Below the pieces are notes generated by a model. It searched no databases, had not been told where the DNA came from, and saw only the letters and a list, made by a program, of their open reading frames with translations. Made by a program: the position numbers and the translations under genes. A stretch of DNA of 33,301 nucleotides from a bacterium (GTDB lineage Bacteria; Patescibacteriota; Minisyncoccia; UBA6257; 02-FULL-45-10c): assembly GCA_030700025.1 (NCBI GenBank), contig JAUYKI010000010.1, positions 80,648 to 113,948 of the forward strand, given 5' to 3'. Positions 7,129 through 14,773 of the stretch are shown here, piece by piece (the stretch's first letter is position 1; every line of letters begins with the position of its first letter).

Positions 7129-8931
7129 TTATTTTATTAACTTTAACTGGAAACTTGTCCGGATGCTGAGCACGTAATTAGTCAGCGGTGAACCCAGTTC
7201 TTTCAGTGCGACTTTTCTTTCAAAAGATTTTACCGAACGCAGGGCATTCAAATTGGGAACTTTTTGCCAGCTTTCTTTTGGAATAATCAGCGAGGCGGGA
7301 TCTTTTTCTTCAATGGTAGTTTCCGGAAAGACTATCTGAATATAGATTTTGCGCGGTTCCCGTTCGTGAACTAAGAACTCTTTTATAAATTCTTCAGGAT
7401 TATCCGGCCGGTGCCGGAGCAGTTTCTTTTCATCCCGTTCCACAAAGTGGCTTCCCGATTCCACAAAAATCTCAATAGTTTCGGTAGTAGTCTCTCGGCC
7501 GGATTCTTTCAAGCTCATTTTCTTGGGGATTTGCAGGGGAATGTAGGCGATAAATTGATTGGTTCCGTCTGAATTTCGCAAGCCGAGCGCCAGGTTAACA
7601 GTTTGGCCCATTTTAACTTTGGTAACTGGTTTGCCTTTTTCATCAATAATCCTGAGGGCGTCTAAAACCAGTATTCGGTCGCCAGCGCGGATTCGGACAC
7701 TTACTTGAACGTCTTTGATTTTAAAATCCCAATCGCTTCGCAGTAGCTTTCCAACGTCGTCGGCCGCCCGGTTAACTGCCAGCCATGGGTCGGAGACCAT
7801 TAGAAACGGGCCGAATTGGGTTATTTGCCCGACTGAATAAGCGTCAAAAAATTCCATTGGGGGGCGATTTTCAAAACTAATTTGATAATGGGAAATTACC
7901 GTTCCTTCGTTGCGGCTGTCCCAAAGCCGGGAGAGCAGAGAGTTAGCGGCCATGTCAATTAAATCTTGAGTGAAGAGTTTGTCTTTGTATACGAAAGAAC
8001 GGAAATTAGCTTTTTTCTGGACGCCATTATCGTCAATTTCCACGGATATGGAAACTGGAAGCATGGTGCCACTCGGCAAGTCTTTAATTTCTCCTTCAAT
8101 GCCGAAAACATTATCAAAAGAAATATATCCGATATAATTTTTTTTATTAGAGCCAATCTTAAATCCTTCCAGCGGGCTTTTGAAAGAAGCGGCAATTTCC
8201 GCTTTATAAGCCGGCAAAGCGACTTTGCTGGCGCCGACAAACGGATGTCCGAAGGCGTAGAATTTATTTCCTTTAACGTAGGTAACTGTGCCAACGGCGC
8301 CATAACGGAAATCTCCATAGGCTATTAGAACCGCAACGGCATCTCCGGGTTTCGGACGGGATGGCTTCACGGTGCGCAGAGCCGAGTTTTCCGCGGCAAC
8401 TCCAGCCAAGGCAGTCATCTTCGGCTGAATGGGCTGGATTTTAGGATCTTTAATCTTTGAATCTAAATTATTCAATCCTAAAGACTGCTCCTGATTAATC
8501 ATGGCCTGAATCGGCGTAACTCCCCCCAGGAATTTATCGCTGGAAAAAGAACCGACGCTGTATCCCAGCGCTCCGGCCAATTTCCATTTTCCCCGATGCC
8601 AGAAATAAATCGGCGAACCGCTCATGCCGGATAATACCTGGGACTTTTCCAGGGGGTGGCCCATTCGCACTAAAATCATTTTTACTTTTGAAGTCAGATT
8701 GGTAACTCCGGCAAACTCCACTTCAAATATTTCCGGGCTATCTCCCTGGAAAACTGTTAGGCCATAACCCTTTTGTCCGGGCCGTAAGCTTTGCCAGTCA
8801 ATAAATTCGGTAGATTTGTGAAGTAAAGCCACTGAAGGCTTGTCGTTTGAGTCGCCGAAAACCGGCGGCGCAATTCCAAAAGCCAAAATAACAATCAGGA
8901 CGGCCAGAAATTGATTCCGGGACTTAGTCAT
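7129..8931 (-). CDS. SpoIVB-type (peptidase S55) secreted or membrane serine peptidase
   Basis: 600 residues from the ATG at 8931, chosen because AAGGAG lies 6 nt upstream and a signal peptide follows at once (hydrophobic 8-25, ending PPVFGDS). The mature part begins with WQSLRPGQKGYGLTVFQG and carries SGMSGSPIYF (about 101-110), the nucleophile motif of the S55 family (GMSGSPI in SpoIVB). A GHPFVG motif and further beta-rich regions follow. It is exported and probably periplasmic or surface-anchored. SpoIVB itself cleaves a sporulation factor, but no sporulation genes are expected here, so the substrate is unknown. It sits as a single gene between a palindromic repeat and its own terminator. 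Confidence 0.8.
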   Translation of the reverse strand: MTKSRNQFLAVLIVILAFGIAPPVFGDSNDKPSVALLHKSTEFIDWQSLRPGQKGYGLTVFQGDSPEIFEVEFAGVTNLTSKVKMILVRMGHPLEKSQVLSGMSGSPIYFWHRGKWKLAGALGYSVGSFSSDKFLGGVTPIQAMINQEQSLGLNNLDSKIKDPKIQPIQPKMTALAGVAAENSALRTVKPSRPKPGDAVAVLIAYGDFRYGAVGTVTYVKGNKFYAFGHPFVGASKVALPAYKAEIAASFKSPLEGFKIGSNKKNYIGYISFDNVFGIEGEIKDLPSGTMLPVSISVEIDDNGVQKKANFRSFVYKDKLFTQDLIDMAANSLLSRLWDSRNEGTVISHYQISFENRPPMEFFDAYSVGQITQFGPFLMVSDPWLAVNRAADDVGKLLRSDWDFKIKDVQVSVRIRAGDRILVLDALRIIDEKGKPVTKVKMGQTVNLALGLRNSDGTNQFIAYIPLQIPKKMSLKESGRETTTETIEIFVESGSHFVERDEKKLLRHRPDNPEEFIKEFLVHEREPRKIYIQIVFPETTIEEKDPASLIIPKESWQKVPNLNALRSVKSFERKVALKELGSPLTNYVLSIRTSFQLKLIK

Positions 8932-8946
8932 TGCTGTCTCCTTTTT

Positions 8947-8967
8947 CTGTCCCGCTTGGCGGGACAG
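8947..8967. repeat. CCCGC-type dispersed palindrome
   Basis: CTGTCCCGC-TTG-GCGGGACAG is a 9-bp perfect hairpin just upstream of the S55 gene's Shine-Dalgarno, probably in its 5' leader. Similar CCCGC...GCGGG hairpins occur at 17258, 18068 and 30592. Confidence 0.7.
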
Positions 8968-9070
8968 AAGTTTTTCAAAGGGCATTCTGAATAACTCCCG
9001 TTATTTTAGTGCGTTAAAGGCCAATTAGTCAACAAAATCCATAACTTCAAAAGTGAGGGATAAAAAAATA

Positions 9071-9094
9071 CCCCTCGGACTTTCGTCCGAGGGG
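9071..9094 (-). terminator. Terminator of the GC-rich lipoprotein gene
   Basis: Stem CCCCTCGGAC / GTCCGAGGGG (10 bp), loop TTTC on the plus strand, then TATTTTTTTATC on the minus strand. It lies about 35 nt after the lipoprotein stop codon, with a CCTGCC palindrome in between. Confidence 0.9.
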
Positions 9095-9107
9095 GGGTAA
9101 GGTGAGG

Positions 9108-9127
9108 CCTGCCTGCCGGCAGACAGG
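9108..9127. repeat. CCTGCCTGCCGGCAGACAGG dispersed palindrome
   Basis: A 20-bp near-perfect palindrome between the lipoprotein stop and its terminator. A 16-nt relative (CCTGCCGGCAGGCAGG) is inserted in a tRNA T-loop at 30515, and a third relative starts at 31215. Confidence 0.75.
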
Positions 9128-9129
9128 AG

Positions 9130-9633
9130 TTACCAGAAACCTCTCCGGCACTGGTAGCCGGTATGGCCGTTCTTGAGATCTGCCAGTTCCCGCGGACCGA
9201 AGTTGAATTCGGCGCTGGTGTTCTGGCTCGGATAGATCCGAACGCAGTAGCTGTAGAACCCGATGAACTTGCCGTTCTCGCTTACCCGCAGCACGAATGG
9301 AACATCCATTCCGCGGTCGCCGGTATTCAGAGGAAGCGGCAAGGTGGCGCTTTGTCCGCCCTTGAGCGTTACTGCCTTGGTCGGAATCTTTTCTTTTGCC
9401 AGCCAGAGCGTGTGCCAGAGCCTCTTTCCGTCGCGGTACTCGGCCACATATCCCCGCCCCGCCAGTTCCGGGATGATCTCCACGGACGGATGGTTGGAAT
9501 TGTAGGTCGTGATCGCCGCGCGGAAGAACAGGGGGATGTTCGTGCTGATAGCCGTTTTCGGGAAGGTGCCACTCAGAGCGGCGCAGCCCGAAAAGATGAC
9601 CGGAAGCGCGATTGCCAGCAAATACTTCTTCAT
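9130..9633 (-). CDS. Predicted lipoprotein, GC-rich orphan gene
   Basis: 167 residues beginning MKKYLLAIALPVIFSGCAAL, a lipoprotein signal with Cys17 after IFSG, so the mature protein should be lipid-anchored at the membrane. I do not recognise the mature domain. It is beta-rich, has FVLRVSENGKFIGFYSYC and ends QCRRGFW. Base use is richer in G+C than in the A/T-biased genes (39 of 60 in 9421-9480 by hand count), and Leu codons are CTG/CTC rather than TTA/TTG. It has a full cassette of its own: consensus promoter, AAGGAGG Shine-Dalgarno 6 nt before the ATG, and terminator. This points to recent transfer or to a specially expressed gene; compare 17305. Two overlapping frames (161 and 217 aa) lack these signals. 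Confidence 0.75.
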   Translation of the reverse strand: MKKYLLAIALPVIFSGCAALSGTFPKTAISTNIPLFFRAAITTYNSNHPSVEIIPELAGRGYVAEYRDGKRLWHTLWLAKEKIPTKAVTLKGGQSATLPLPLNTGDRGMDVPFVLRVSENGKFIGFYSYCVRIYPSQNTSAEFNFGPRELADLKNGHTGYQCRRGFW

Positions 9634-9679
9634 TTTCAGCCTCCTTAACCGAATTGTAAGCCTTTAATGTTCTATATAA

Positions 9680-9708
9680 AGAATAGCATATAAACGCCAT
9701 TTTGTCAA
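9680..9708 (-). promoter_or_regulatory. Consensus sigma70 promoter of the lipoprotein gene
   Basis: On the minus strand: TTGACA (9703-9708), 17-nt spacer, TATTCT (9680-9685). The -35 is perfect. The leader to the ATG at 9633 is about 40 nt and ends in a strong AAGGAGG. Confidence 0.8.
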
Positions 9709-9753
9709 TACCTATTACCTTGTCGCAATTTGGGGCTTAATTGAGTTATTAAC

Positions 9754-9782
9754 TTGTAATGTTAGCTAATTTAATTTACGAT
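9754..9782 (+). promoter_or_regulatory. pilB promoter giving a leaderless mRNA
   Basis: TTGTAA (9754-9759), 17-nt spacer, TACGAT (9777-9782), then only 7 nt to the ATG at 9790. There is no Shine-Dalgarno. It is divergent from the lipoprotein promoter, whose -35 lies 45 nt away. Confidence 0.55.
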
Positions 9783-9789
9783 ACAAACA

Positions 9790-11463
9790 ATGGCCCAAGA
9801 TAAGGATCAGTTAACGGACATTTTAGACAAAAGCCGAAAAGAAGCTGAAGAGCGGGATGCCCAAAGGCGGGCGATCAAGGGCGGACATCCTTATTTAAAT
9901 TTAGCTTTGATACCGGTAGAAACCGAAGCCTTAGAACTGATACCGGAAGCCAAAGCTCGGGAGGCAAAAGTAGCCACCATTGAATACAAAGCCAACAATG
10001 TCGTGCTGGTTGCCAACGACGATAAGGAAGCGCCAGCTCAGGCAATTATTAAAGAACTTGAATCCAAGGGATTAAAACTTAAAATCTTTATCGTTTCATT
10101 AACCAGTCTCCAGCGAGCCTGGGATTTTTATAAATACGTATTAAAAAAGAGCGCTCCGATTACCGGAAAAATCAATATTGATAAAGAGAGGATAGAATTA
10201 TTAAAAGAAAAATTAACGAAGCTGGATAAGGTCCGGGAAGAAATACTTAATTTTGATTACAAAAAATTTCCCACCGCTCAAATTTTGGAAATTGTTTTAG
10301 CCGGCGCTTTGGCAAACCGGACTTCCGATATCCATTTTGAATCAGGAGAAAAAGCGGGAAAATTGCGTTATCGGATTGACGGCGATTTGCGGGACGTGAT
10401 GACTGATCTTTCCCCGGCTATTTACTCGGTGATTGTTTCCCGGATTAAACTGCTTTCAAATTTAAAATTGAATATTAAAGACGAAGCCCAAGACGGCCGG
10501 TTCACAATCAATTTGGGCGCCAAAGAAATTGAAATCCGGGTTGCTATCGCGCCTTCGGAATTCGGAGAAGTTATCGTAATGCGGGTTTTGGATCCGACCA
10601 TGCTAAGCCTGAATTTAAGCGATTTGGGTTTGCGGAAAGATGATTTAGAAATTGTGGAAGCGGAATTGAAACAGCCCAACGGATTGGTTCTTAACACCGG
10701 ACCGACCGGCTCCGGAAAGACCACTACTCTTTATGCTTTTTTGAAACATAAGCATACCCCGACGATTAAAATCGTTACTATTGAAGACCCGATTGAATAT
10801 CATTTGGCGGGCATTGAACAGACCCAAGTTAAGCCGGAGGCTAAATATACTTTTGCTACCGGTTTGCGTTCATTAATGCGGCAGGATCCGGATGTGATTT
10901 TAATCGGCGAGGTGCGGGACAAAGAAACCGCGGAAATCGCGATTCAGGCCGCTTTAACCGGCCATTTGGTTTTTTCCACGGTGCACGCTAATCAGGCGTC
11001 TGGCGCGATTCCGCGCTTTATGGATTTAGGGGTAAAGCCGACCAGCATTGGCCCGGCTTTGAATTTGATTATTGCCCAGCGTTTGGTAAAACGGCTTTGC
11101 CCGGACTGCAAAACCAAAGTGAAATTAGACGCTGATTTTAAAAATAAAATTGAAAAGTTTTTGAATAATCTGCCGGCGCGAGTGGCGAAAAAAGATTATG
11201 GAGATATCCAGATGTATAAGCCGAAGGGCTGTGAAAAATGCAATGATACCGGTTATAAAGGTCGGATTGCGATTTATGAATTATTACAAGTTAGTGAAGA
11301 GATAGAATCTTTAATGACTAAGAGCGGCGGTGAAATTGAAATCCAGGAATTTGCTTTGAAGCAGGGAATGGTGACGATACAGCAAGACGGAGTCTTAAAG
11401 ATGATTTCCGGCATTACCACCGCGGAAGAAGTGGAAGCGTTAACCGGCCCTTTGAATTTTTAA
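9790..11463 (+). CDS. pilB: Type IV pilus assembly ATPase PilB (GspE/T2SE family)
   Basis: 557-residue secretion-type ATPase that powers pilus extension from the cytoplasmic side. An N-terminal region of about 150 residues precedes the core. Walker A GPTGSGKTTT is near residue 304, the Asp box and Walker B DPDVILIGEVRD near 365, and the His box GHLVFSTVHAN follows. A zinc-binding pair CPDC ... CEKCNDTGYKGR (about 436 and 480) is typical of PilB/GspE and absent from the retraction ATPase PilT. No other pilus gene is in the window. The ATG at 9790 is preceded by a promoter only 7 nt away. Confidence 0.92.
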   Translation: MAQDKDQLTDILDKSRKEAEERDAQRRAIKGGHPYLNLALIPVETEALELIPEAKAREAKVATIEYKANNVVLVANDDKEAPAQAIIKELESKGLKLKIFIVSLTSLQRAWDFYKYVLKKSAPITGKINIDKERIELLKEKLTKLDKVREEILNFDYKKFPTAQILEIVLAGALANRTSDIHFESGEKAGKLRYRIDGDLRDVMTDLSPAIYSVIVSRIKLLSNLKLNIKDEAQDGRFTINLGAKEIEIRVAIAPSEFGEVIVMRVLDPTMLSLNLSDLGLRKDDLEIVEAELKQPNGLVLNTGPTGSGKTTTLYAFLKHKHTPTIKIVTIEDPIEYHLAGIEQTQVKPEAKYTFATGLRSLMRQDPDVILIGEVRDKETAEIAIQAALTGHLVFSTVHANQASGAIPRFMDLGVKPTSIGPALNLIIAQRLVKRLCPDCKTKVKLDADFKNKIEKFLNNLPARVAKKDYGDIQMYKPKGCEKCNDTGYKGRIAIYELLQVSEEIESLMTKSGGEIEIQEFALKQGMVTIQQDGVLKMISGITTAEEVEALTGPLNF

Positions 11464-11472
11464 AACAAAAAT

Positions 11473-11532
11473 CCCTCACTCTTGTAAGAGCGTTTTTACG
11501 AAGCGGACTTCGCACTCTTACAAAAGTGAGGG
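11473..11532 (-). terminator. CCCTCACT-type long terminator stem
   Basis: Arms at 11473-11490 and 11515-11532 pair over 18 positions with a single mismatch, and an inner CGAAG/CTTCG hairpin sits in the loop. On the minus strand it is followed by ATTTTTGTTTT, so it should end the structured RNA upstream. It also lies just after the pilB stop on the other strand. The arms are 17/18 identical to those at 31062-31197. Confidence 0.75.
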
Positions 11533-11536
11533 AAAA

Positions 11537-11700
11537 AAAGAAGGCATTGATCTGTGGGCATAACGTCCTTGGAGGACAATATGGTGAAACTCTTCTAAAT
11601 TAGATTTAAAAGAGGTTAGAATTGCTCTTAGGAGCGATCTCGCCGAAGCCAAACCGTCCGATTAAGAAATAATTCCCGCCCACAGATCAATGCCTTCTTT
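11537..11700 (-). ncRNA. Structured non-coding RNA with 23-bp closing stem (6S-like?)
   Basis: Arms 11537-11559 and 11678-11700 are a perfect 23-bp inverted repeat enclosing 118 nt with no ORF. Inside are a 10-bp apical hairpin (11590-11614) and a small GTCCT-CCA-AGGAC hairpin on the 3' side (minus reading). A near-consensus promoter (11749-11777) and the terminator at 11473-11532 frame it on the minus strand, so the primary transcript may be about 270 nt from near 11742. Closing stem, internal bubble with a small 3' hairpin, apical stem and ~164-nt size resemble 6S RNA, which binds RNA polymerase, but I see no decisive sequence signature. It is not tmRNA, SRP RNA or RNase P RNA by their usual motifs. 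Confidence 0.7.
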
Positions 11701-11748
11701 ACTGCTATTATAAAACTATAGATATCGCTATTTTTCTTTACTCTCCAA

Positions 11749-11777
11749 ATATTAGCATAGAAACAAGGTTTTGTCAA
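11749..11777 (-). promoter_or_regulatory. Consensus promoter for the structured RNA
   Basis: On the minus strand: TTGACA (11772-11777), 17-nt spacer, TAATAT (11749-11754). No protein gene lies downstream on this strand for over 2 kb, only the structured RNA and its terminator. Confidence 0.75.
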
Positions 11778-11802
11778 TAGGTAGTCAAATTTAGGCAATT
11801 TT

Positions 11803-12822
11803 ATGGAAAATAAGAAAATCTTAAACGCCCATAAGAAAAAAGAAGAGGATGTTGTCGTAGACTTGGCTTTGCGGCCAACCGCCTGGCAAGATTACGTCGG
11901 ACAGGACAAAACCAAGAAAAATCTTAAGGTTATTTTAGACGCGTCTAAGAAACGGGGCGAGTCCAGCGACCATCTTTTGTTTTACGGCCAAGCCGGTTTG
12001 GGGAAAACCACTTTGGCTTATTTAGTCGCGAAAGAAATGAACGCGAACCTAAAAGTGACCTCCGGCCCGGCCTTGGAAAAAACCGGCGATTTGGCGGCTA
12101 TTCTTACTAATTTGGAAAAAGGCGATATTTTATTTATTGACGAAGCGCACCGCTTGAACCGGATGATTGAAGAAGTTTTATACCCGGCCTTGGAAAGCCG
12201 TAAGTTGCATTTGATTGTCGGCAAGGGGCCGGGCGCCCGGACTTTGTCTATTGATCTCCCGCCATTTACTTTAGTGGCGGCGACTACCCGAGCGAATCTT
12301 TTATCCGGACCGCTTCGTTCTCGATTTGGCGCGACTTTCAAGCTGGACTATTACGAGCCGGTGGATATTGAAGCGATTGTCCGCCGTTCGGCTAAGCTTT
12401 TGAATTTGAAGATTGACGATAAAGCGATCGTAGTGATTGCGGCCGCTTCCCGGTTTACTCCGCGGACCGCTAACCGGCTTTTGCGGCGGGTCCGGGATTA
12501 CGCGGAAGTGAATAATTTAAAAGTAGTGGATGAAGCGGCGGCTAAAAATACTTTAGAAATGCTGGAAGTGGATAATTTAGGATTAGAGCCGACCGATCGC
12601 CAGCTTTTGTCCATTATTATTGAAAAGTTCCATGGCGGGCCAGTGGGCATTCAGACCTTAGCCGCGGCTTTAAGCGATGACCAGGGGATTATTGAGGATG
12701 TTTATGAGCCGTATTTAATGAAAATCGGCCTTTTGAACCGCACCCCAGCTGGGCGGATGGCTACTCCAGAGGCCTATCAGCACTTAGGCATAAAAATACC
12801 CGGCGACGGCGGGCTCGTGTAA
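11803..12822 (+). CDS. ruvB: Holliday junction branch-migration helicase RuvB
   Basis: 339-residue AAA+ motor that drives branch migration with RuvA. Landmarks: LRPTAWQDYVGQ (24-34), Walker A GQAGLGKT (62-69), Walker B with DEAH (113-116), sensor and arginine-finger region VAATTRANLLSGPLRSRFG, and a C-terminal winged helix with GGPVGIQTLAAAL and EPYLMKIGLLNRTPAGR. Full-length and intact. The N-terminus has about 10 more residues than many RuvBs. No clear Shine-Dalgarno. The lamin-tail ORF follows after 36 nt. Confidence 0.97.
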   Translation: MENKKILNAHKKKEEDVVVDLALRPTAWQDYVGQDKTKKNLKVILDASKKRGESSDHLLFYGQAGLGKTTLAYLVAKEMNANLKVTSGPALEKTGDLAAILTNLEKGDILFIDEAHRLNRMIEEVLYPALESRKLHLIVGKGPGARTLSIDLPPFTLVAATTRANLLSGPLRSRFGATFKLDYYEPVDIEAIVRRSAKLLNLKIDDKAIVVIAAASRFTPRTANRLLRRVRDYAEVNNLKVVDEAAAKNTLEMLEVDNLGLEPTDRQLLSIIIEKFHGGPVGIQTLAAALSDDQGIIEDVYEPYLMKIGLLNRTPAGRMATPEAYQHLGIKIPGDGGLV

Positions 12823-12858
12823 ATTTTGTACTCTCGTATATTTTCGTAAATTCGTAAC

Positions 12859-13350
12859 ATGGTTATTAAAGAATTTTTGCCTAATCCGGTTGGCAGCGAC
12901 CAGGAAGGCGAATACATAAAGATTTTTAACGACAGCCCGGCGGCTGTTTTGCTTAATGGTTGGAGCCTGAAAGATGCCAGCGGAAAGACTTTTAAATTAA
13001 TCGGCAGTTTAGATTCCCAGAAAGAATTGGTTTTGCCGTATTCCCAAACTAAAATTGCTTTAAATAATAACGGCGAGCAGATTTTTCTTTATAATTCTTC
13101 AGGAAAATTAATTGACCAGCTAAGTTATACCGGGCAGGCAAGCGAGGGACAGATTATCGTTAAAGGTCAAAAACCGATAACCAATAATCAAAAGTTAGTT
13201 GATTCAAATTTTAATTCCCCAGTTATCGATTATCAGTTTCCGATTCATAAAGTTATCTTTCTTGATTTTCTAATTGCCGCGATTTTGGCGGGGCTTGGAC
13301 TTTATTTGATTTTACAAATTGAAAAGAAATTGGGTGCTAAGATTTGGTAA
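12859..13350 (+). CDS. Lamin-tail-domain protein with C-terminal membrane anchor
   Basis: 163 residues. Residues 1-100 read as one lamin-tail (LTD) fold: VIKEFLPNPVGSDQEGEYIKIFND ends an opening strand, then GWSLKDASGKTF, and GEQIFLYNSSGKLIDQLSY. LTDs are small Ig-like modules usually on secreted bacterial proteins. A linker leads to one membrane helix (about 133-152) and a short basic tail (EKKLGAKIW). The odd point is that there is no signal peptide ahead of the LTD, and the upstream 36 nt are not coding in frame. Positive-inside would put the domain outside, so it must be inserted by its tail helix. Function unknown. tsaE follows after 9 nt. Confidence 0.7.
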   Translation: MVIKEFLPNPVGSDQEGEYIKIFNDSPAAVLLNGWSLKDASGKTFKLIGSLDSQKELVLPYSQTKIALNNNGEQIFLYNSSGKLIDQLSYTGQASEGQIIVKGQKPITNNQKLVDSNFNSPVIDYQFPIHKVIFLDFLIAAILAGLGLYLILQIEKKLGAKIW

Positions 13351-13359
13351 GATTAAAAG

Positions 13360-13830
13360 ATGGTTAGCAAATCTAAATCTCAAACTCAAAAGCTAGCTTC
13401 AAAATTAGTAAAGCAAATTTTGAAGACTAGTCCCGAGCCGAAGCGAGGGGCAACAATAATCGCTCTTCAAGGGAATCTCGGCTCCGGCAAGACGACTTTT
13501 ATCCAGGGGTTCTGCAAGGCGCTGGGCGTAAAGCACGGCGTTACCAGCCCGACCTTCATTATTTTTAGAAAGCACCCGATTTCTAGATTCCATTTTCTAG
13601 ATTCTAGGTTTTCGCATGTTTATCATTTTGATTTATATCGCTTACGGAAGTCCAAAGAAATTTTGGCGCTGGGATTCAAAAAAATCATTAATAATCCGGA
13701 AAATATCGTTTTAATTGAATGGCCGGAAGTAATTAAAAAATTTCTGCCAAAAAATACGGTTTGGATAAAATTCGGTCATGGGAAAAAGCAGAGTGAGCGG
13801 AAAATTGACTTTTTCCAAAAAAAGTTATAA
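13360..13830 (+). CDS. tsaE: tRNA threonylcarbamoyladenosine biosynthesis ATPase TsaE
   Basis: 156-residue P-loop protein that works with TsaB and TsaD to place t6A37 on ANN-decoding tRNAs. Walker A GNLGSGKT lies about 39-46, VTSPTF and YHFDLYRL are the family motifs, and IEWPE is near the end. Between SPTF and YHFD there are 21 residues, whereas E. coli TsaE has 13. The extra stretch (SRFHFLDSRF) is encoded by a TCTAGATTC repeat inserted in frame at 13580-13608. The reading frame stays open, so the protein may tolerate the loop extension. tsaB and tsaD are not in the window. Confidence 0.92.
   Translation: MVSKSKSQTQKLASKLVKQILKTSPEPKRGATIIALQGNLGSGKTTFIQGFCKALGVKHGVTSPTFIIFRKHPISRFHFLDSRFSHVYHFDLYRLRKSKEILALGFKKIINNPENIVLIEWPEVIKKFLPKNTVWIKFGHGKKQSERKIDFFQKKL
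13580..13608. repeat. TCTAGATTC repeat inserted in frame inside tsaE
   Basis: Two TTCTAGATTC units separated by CATT. This is the same sequence family as the intergenic blocks at 3111, 15627, 19846 and 20228. Here it is translated as part of a loop between two conserved TsaE motifs. Confidence 0.75.
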
Positions 13831-13873
13831 ACTCTTTTCAGTTTTTTAAAACAGAAAGCGCGGGGAGAGGGTT

Positions 13874-14725
13874 TTGGGACAAACAGAGTCGGACCAATAC
13901 AGAGAGAATTTTGAACAATTAAAGCGCCGGGTGGAATTTTTCCGGATTTTATTGCGGGAAAGCGGGGTATTGGCGGCGGAAATGGACGTTTCGGTAATTG
14001 ATGAATTGCGCGGAAAATTAATAAAGGCGTTTAAGAATAAAAAAACCCCCGCATTCCATAAAGGAAAAGACGCCTGCCATTGCTGTCATTATGCCAGCGC
14101 TCCTAATGCTTCCCCGCTCCGCGATTACGACATCGCTTATTTATTGGTAAAAAATCCGGATTTCCAATTACCGGAGCCGGATTGGCGGGAAATTAATAAA
14201 GATCCGGGAAGCGGCGGCCATTACCGTTGTTTGATGCTGGGCCAAAAAGGATGTTTGTTTGGCGTTAACCGCCCGGCAGTTTGCTTAAGCTATGTTTGCA
14301 AAGGAGCAGTTAGGGCTATTCTTGATAAAACACCAGAGCCGTGGCAGGATTTTGGGTATTCTTTTCTTCGTGATGATGAAAGTGAAAATTTTCAGGCCGC
14401 TCCTGGGGACGGGGATAGGGTCTTGCAAAAAATCGGCTTCCCGTTTGATTTTAGAATGGGCGAAGTAGTTGGTGATTGGTTTTATAAAGTATTGGCCCTT
14501 CAAATAAGGCAATCGGAATTTGGCCGGTTGTTAAAAAAATTTAGGAATGGCAGTCAGGAACCATTCTTTTTGATTCCCTGTTTGGTTCGCAGTAAACGCA
14601 TGAAAGAAGTAATTGGAAAATTAATTAAGAACAATCTTTTAATCAGCGAGGAAGTTAAAAAGTTTTTCCCCGAATTTACTAAAAAAGAAATTCTGGAACA
14701 GCTGGAAGTAGCTAATATATTTTAA
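13874..14725 (+). CDS. Cys-rich protein, YkgJ-like (CxxCxxCC-type) metal-binding candidate
   Basis: 283 residues starting at TTG 13874, preceded by GGAGAGG 4 nt upstream. Two cysteine clusters stand out: CHCCHYAS (about 68-75), and CLMLGQKGCLF followed by NRPAVCLSYVC (about 134-157). The C...C(x)RPxxCxxYxC arrangement recalls the YkgJ/UPF0153 proteins, thought to bind zinc or an iron cluster; assignment is by motif resemblance only. The N-terminal part is a charged helix (YRENFEQLKRRVEFF), and the C-terminal part is helical and basic. No signal peptide. Function unknown. Confidence 0.6.
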   Translation: MGQTESDQYRENFEQLKRRVEFFRILLRESGVLAAEMDVSVIDELRGKLIKAFKNKKTPAFHKGKDACHCCHYASAPNASPLRDYDIAYLLVKNPDFQLPEPDWREINKDPGSGGHYRCLMLGQKGCLFGVNRPAVCLSYVCKGAVRAILDKTPEPWQDFGYSFLRDDESENFQAAPGDGDRVLQKIGFPFDFRMGEVVGDWFYKVLALQIRQSEFGRLLKKFRNGSQEPFFLIPCLVRSKRMKEVIGKLIKNNLLISEEVKKFFPEFTKKEILEQLEVANIF

Positions 14726-14747
14726 TCCCTTGGTTAATCCGGGGATT
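14724..14747 (+). terminator. Weak terminator after the Cys-rich gene
   Basis: Stem AATCCC / GGGATT (6 bp) around a 12-nt loop, followed by TTTAATTTT. It begins at the stop codon. Short stem and large loop make it weak. Confidence 0.4.
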
Positions 14748-14773
14748 TTTAATTTTCATGTTAAAATATAGTC

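Noticed and set aside
7966-8328. 120-aa plus-strand and 119-aa minus-strand ORFs inside the S55 peptidase gene
   Set aside because: Shadow frames of a well-supported long gene; no start signals.
9047-9700. 217-aa minus-strand frame and 161-aa plus-strand frame over the lipoprotein gene
   Set aside because: Neither has a signal peptide, ribosome site or sensible composition; the 167-aa frame has lipobox, AAGGAGG, promoter and terminator.
11537-11700. tmRNA, SRP RNA or RNase P RNA
   Set aside because: No tRNA-like T-arm or tag ORF, no SRP GGAA-tetraloop block and no RNase P P4 signature could be found on either strand.
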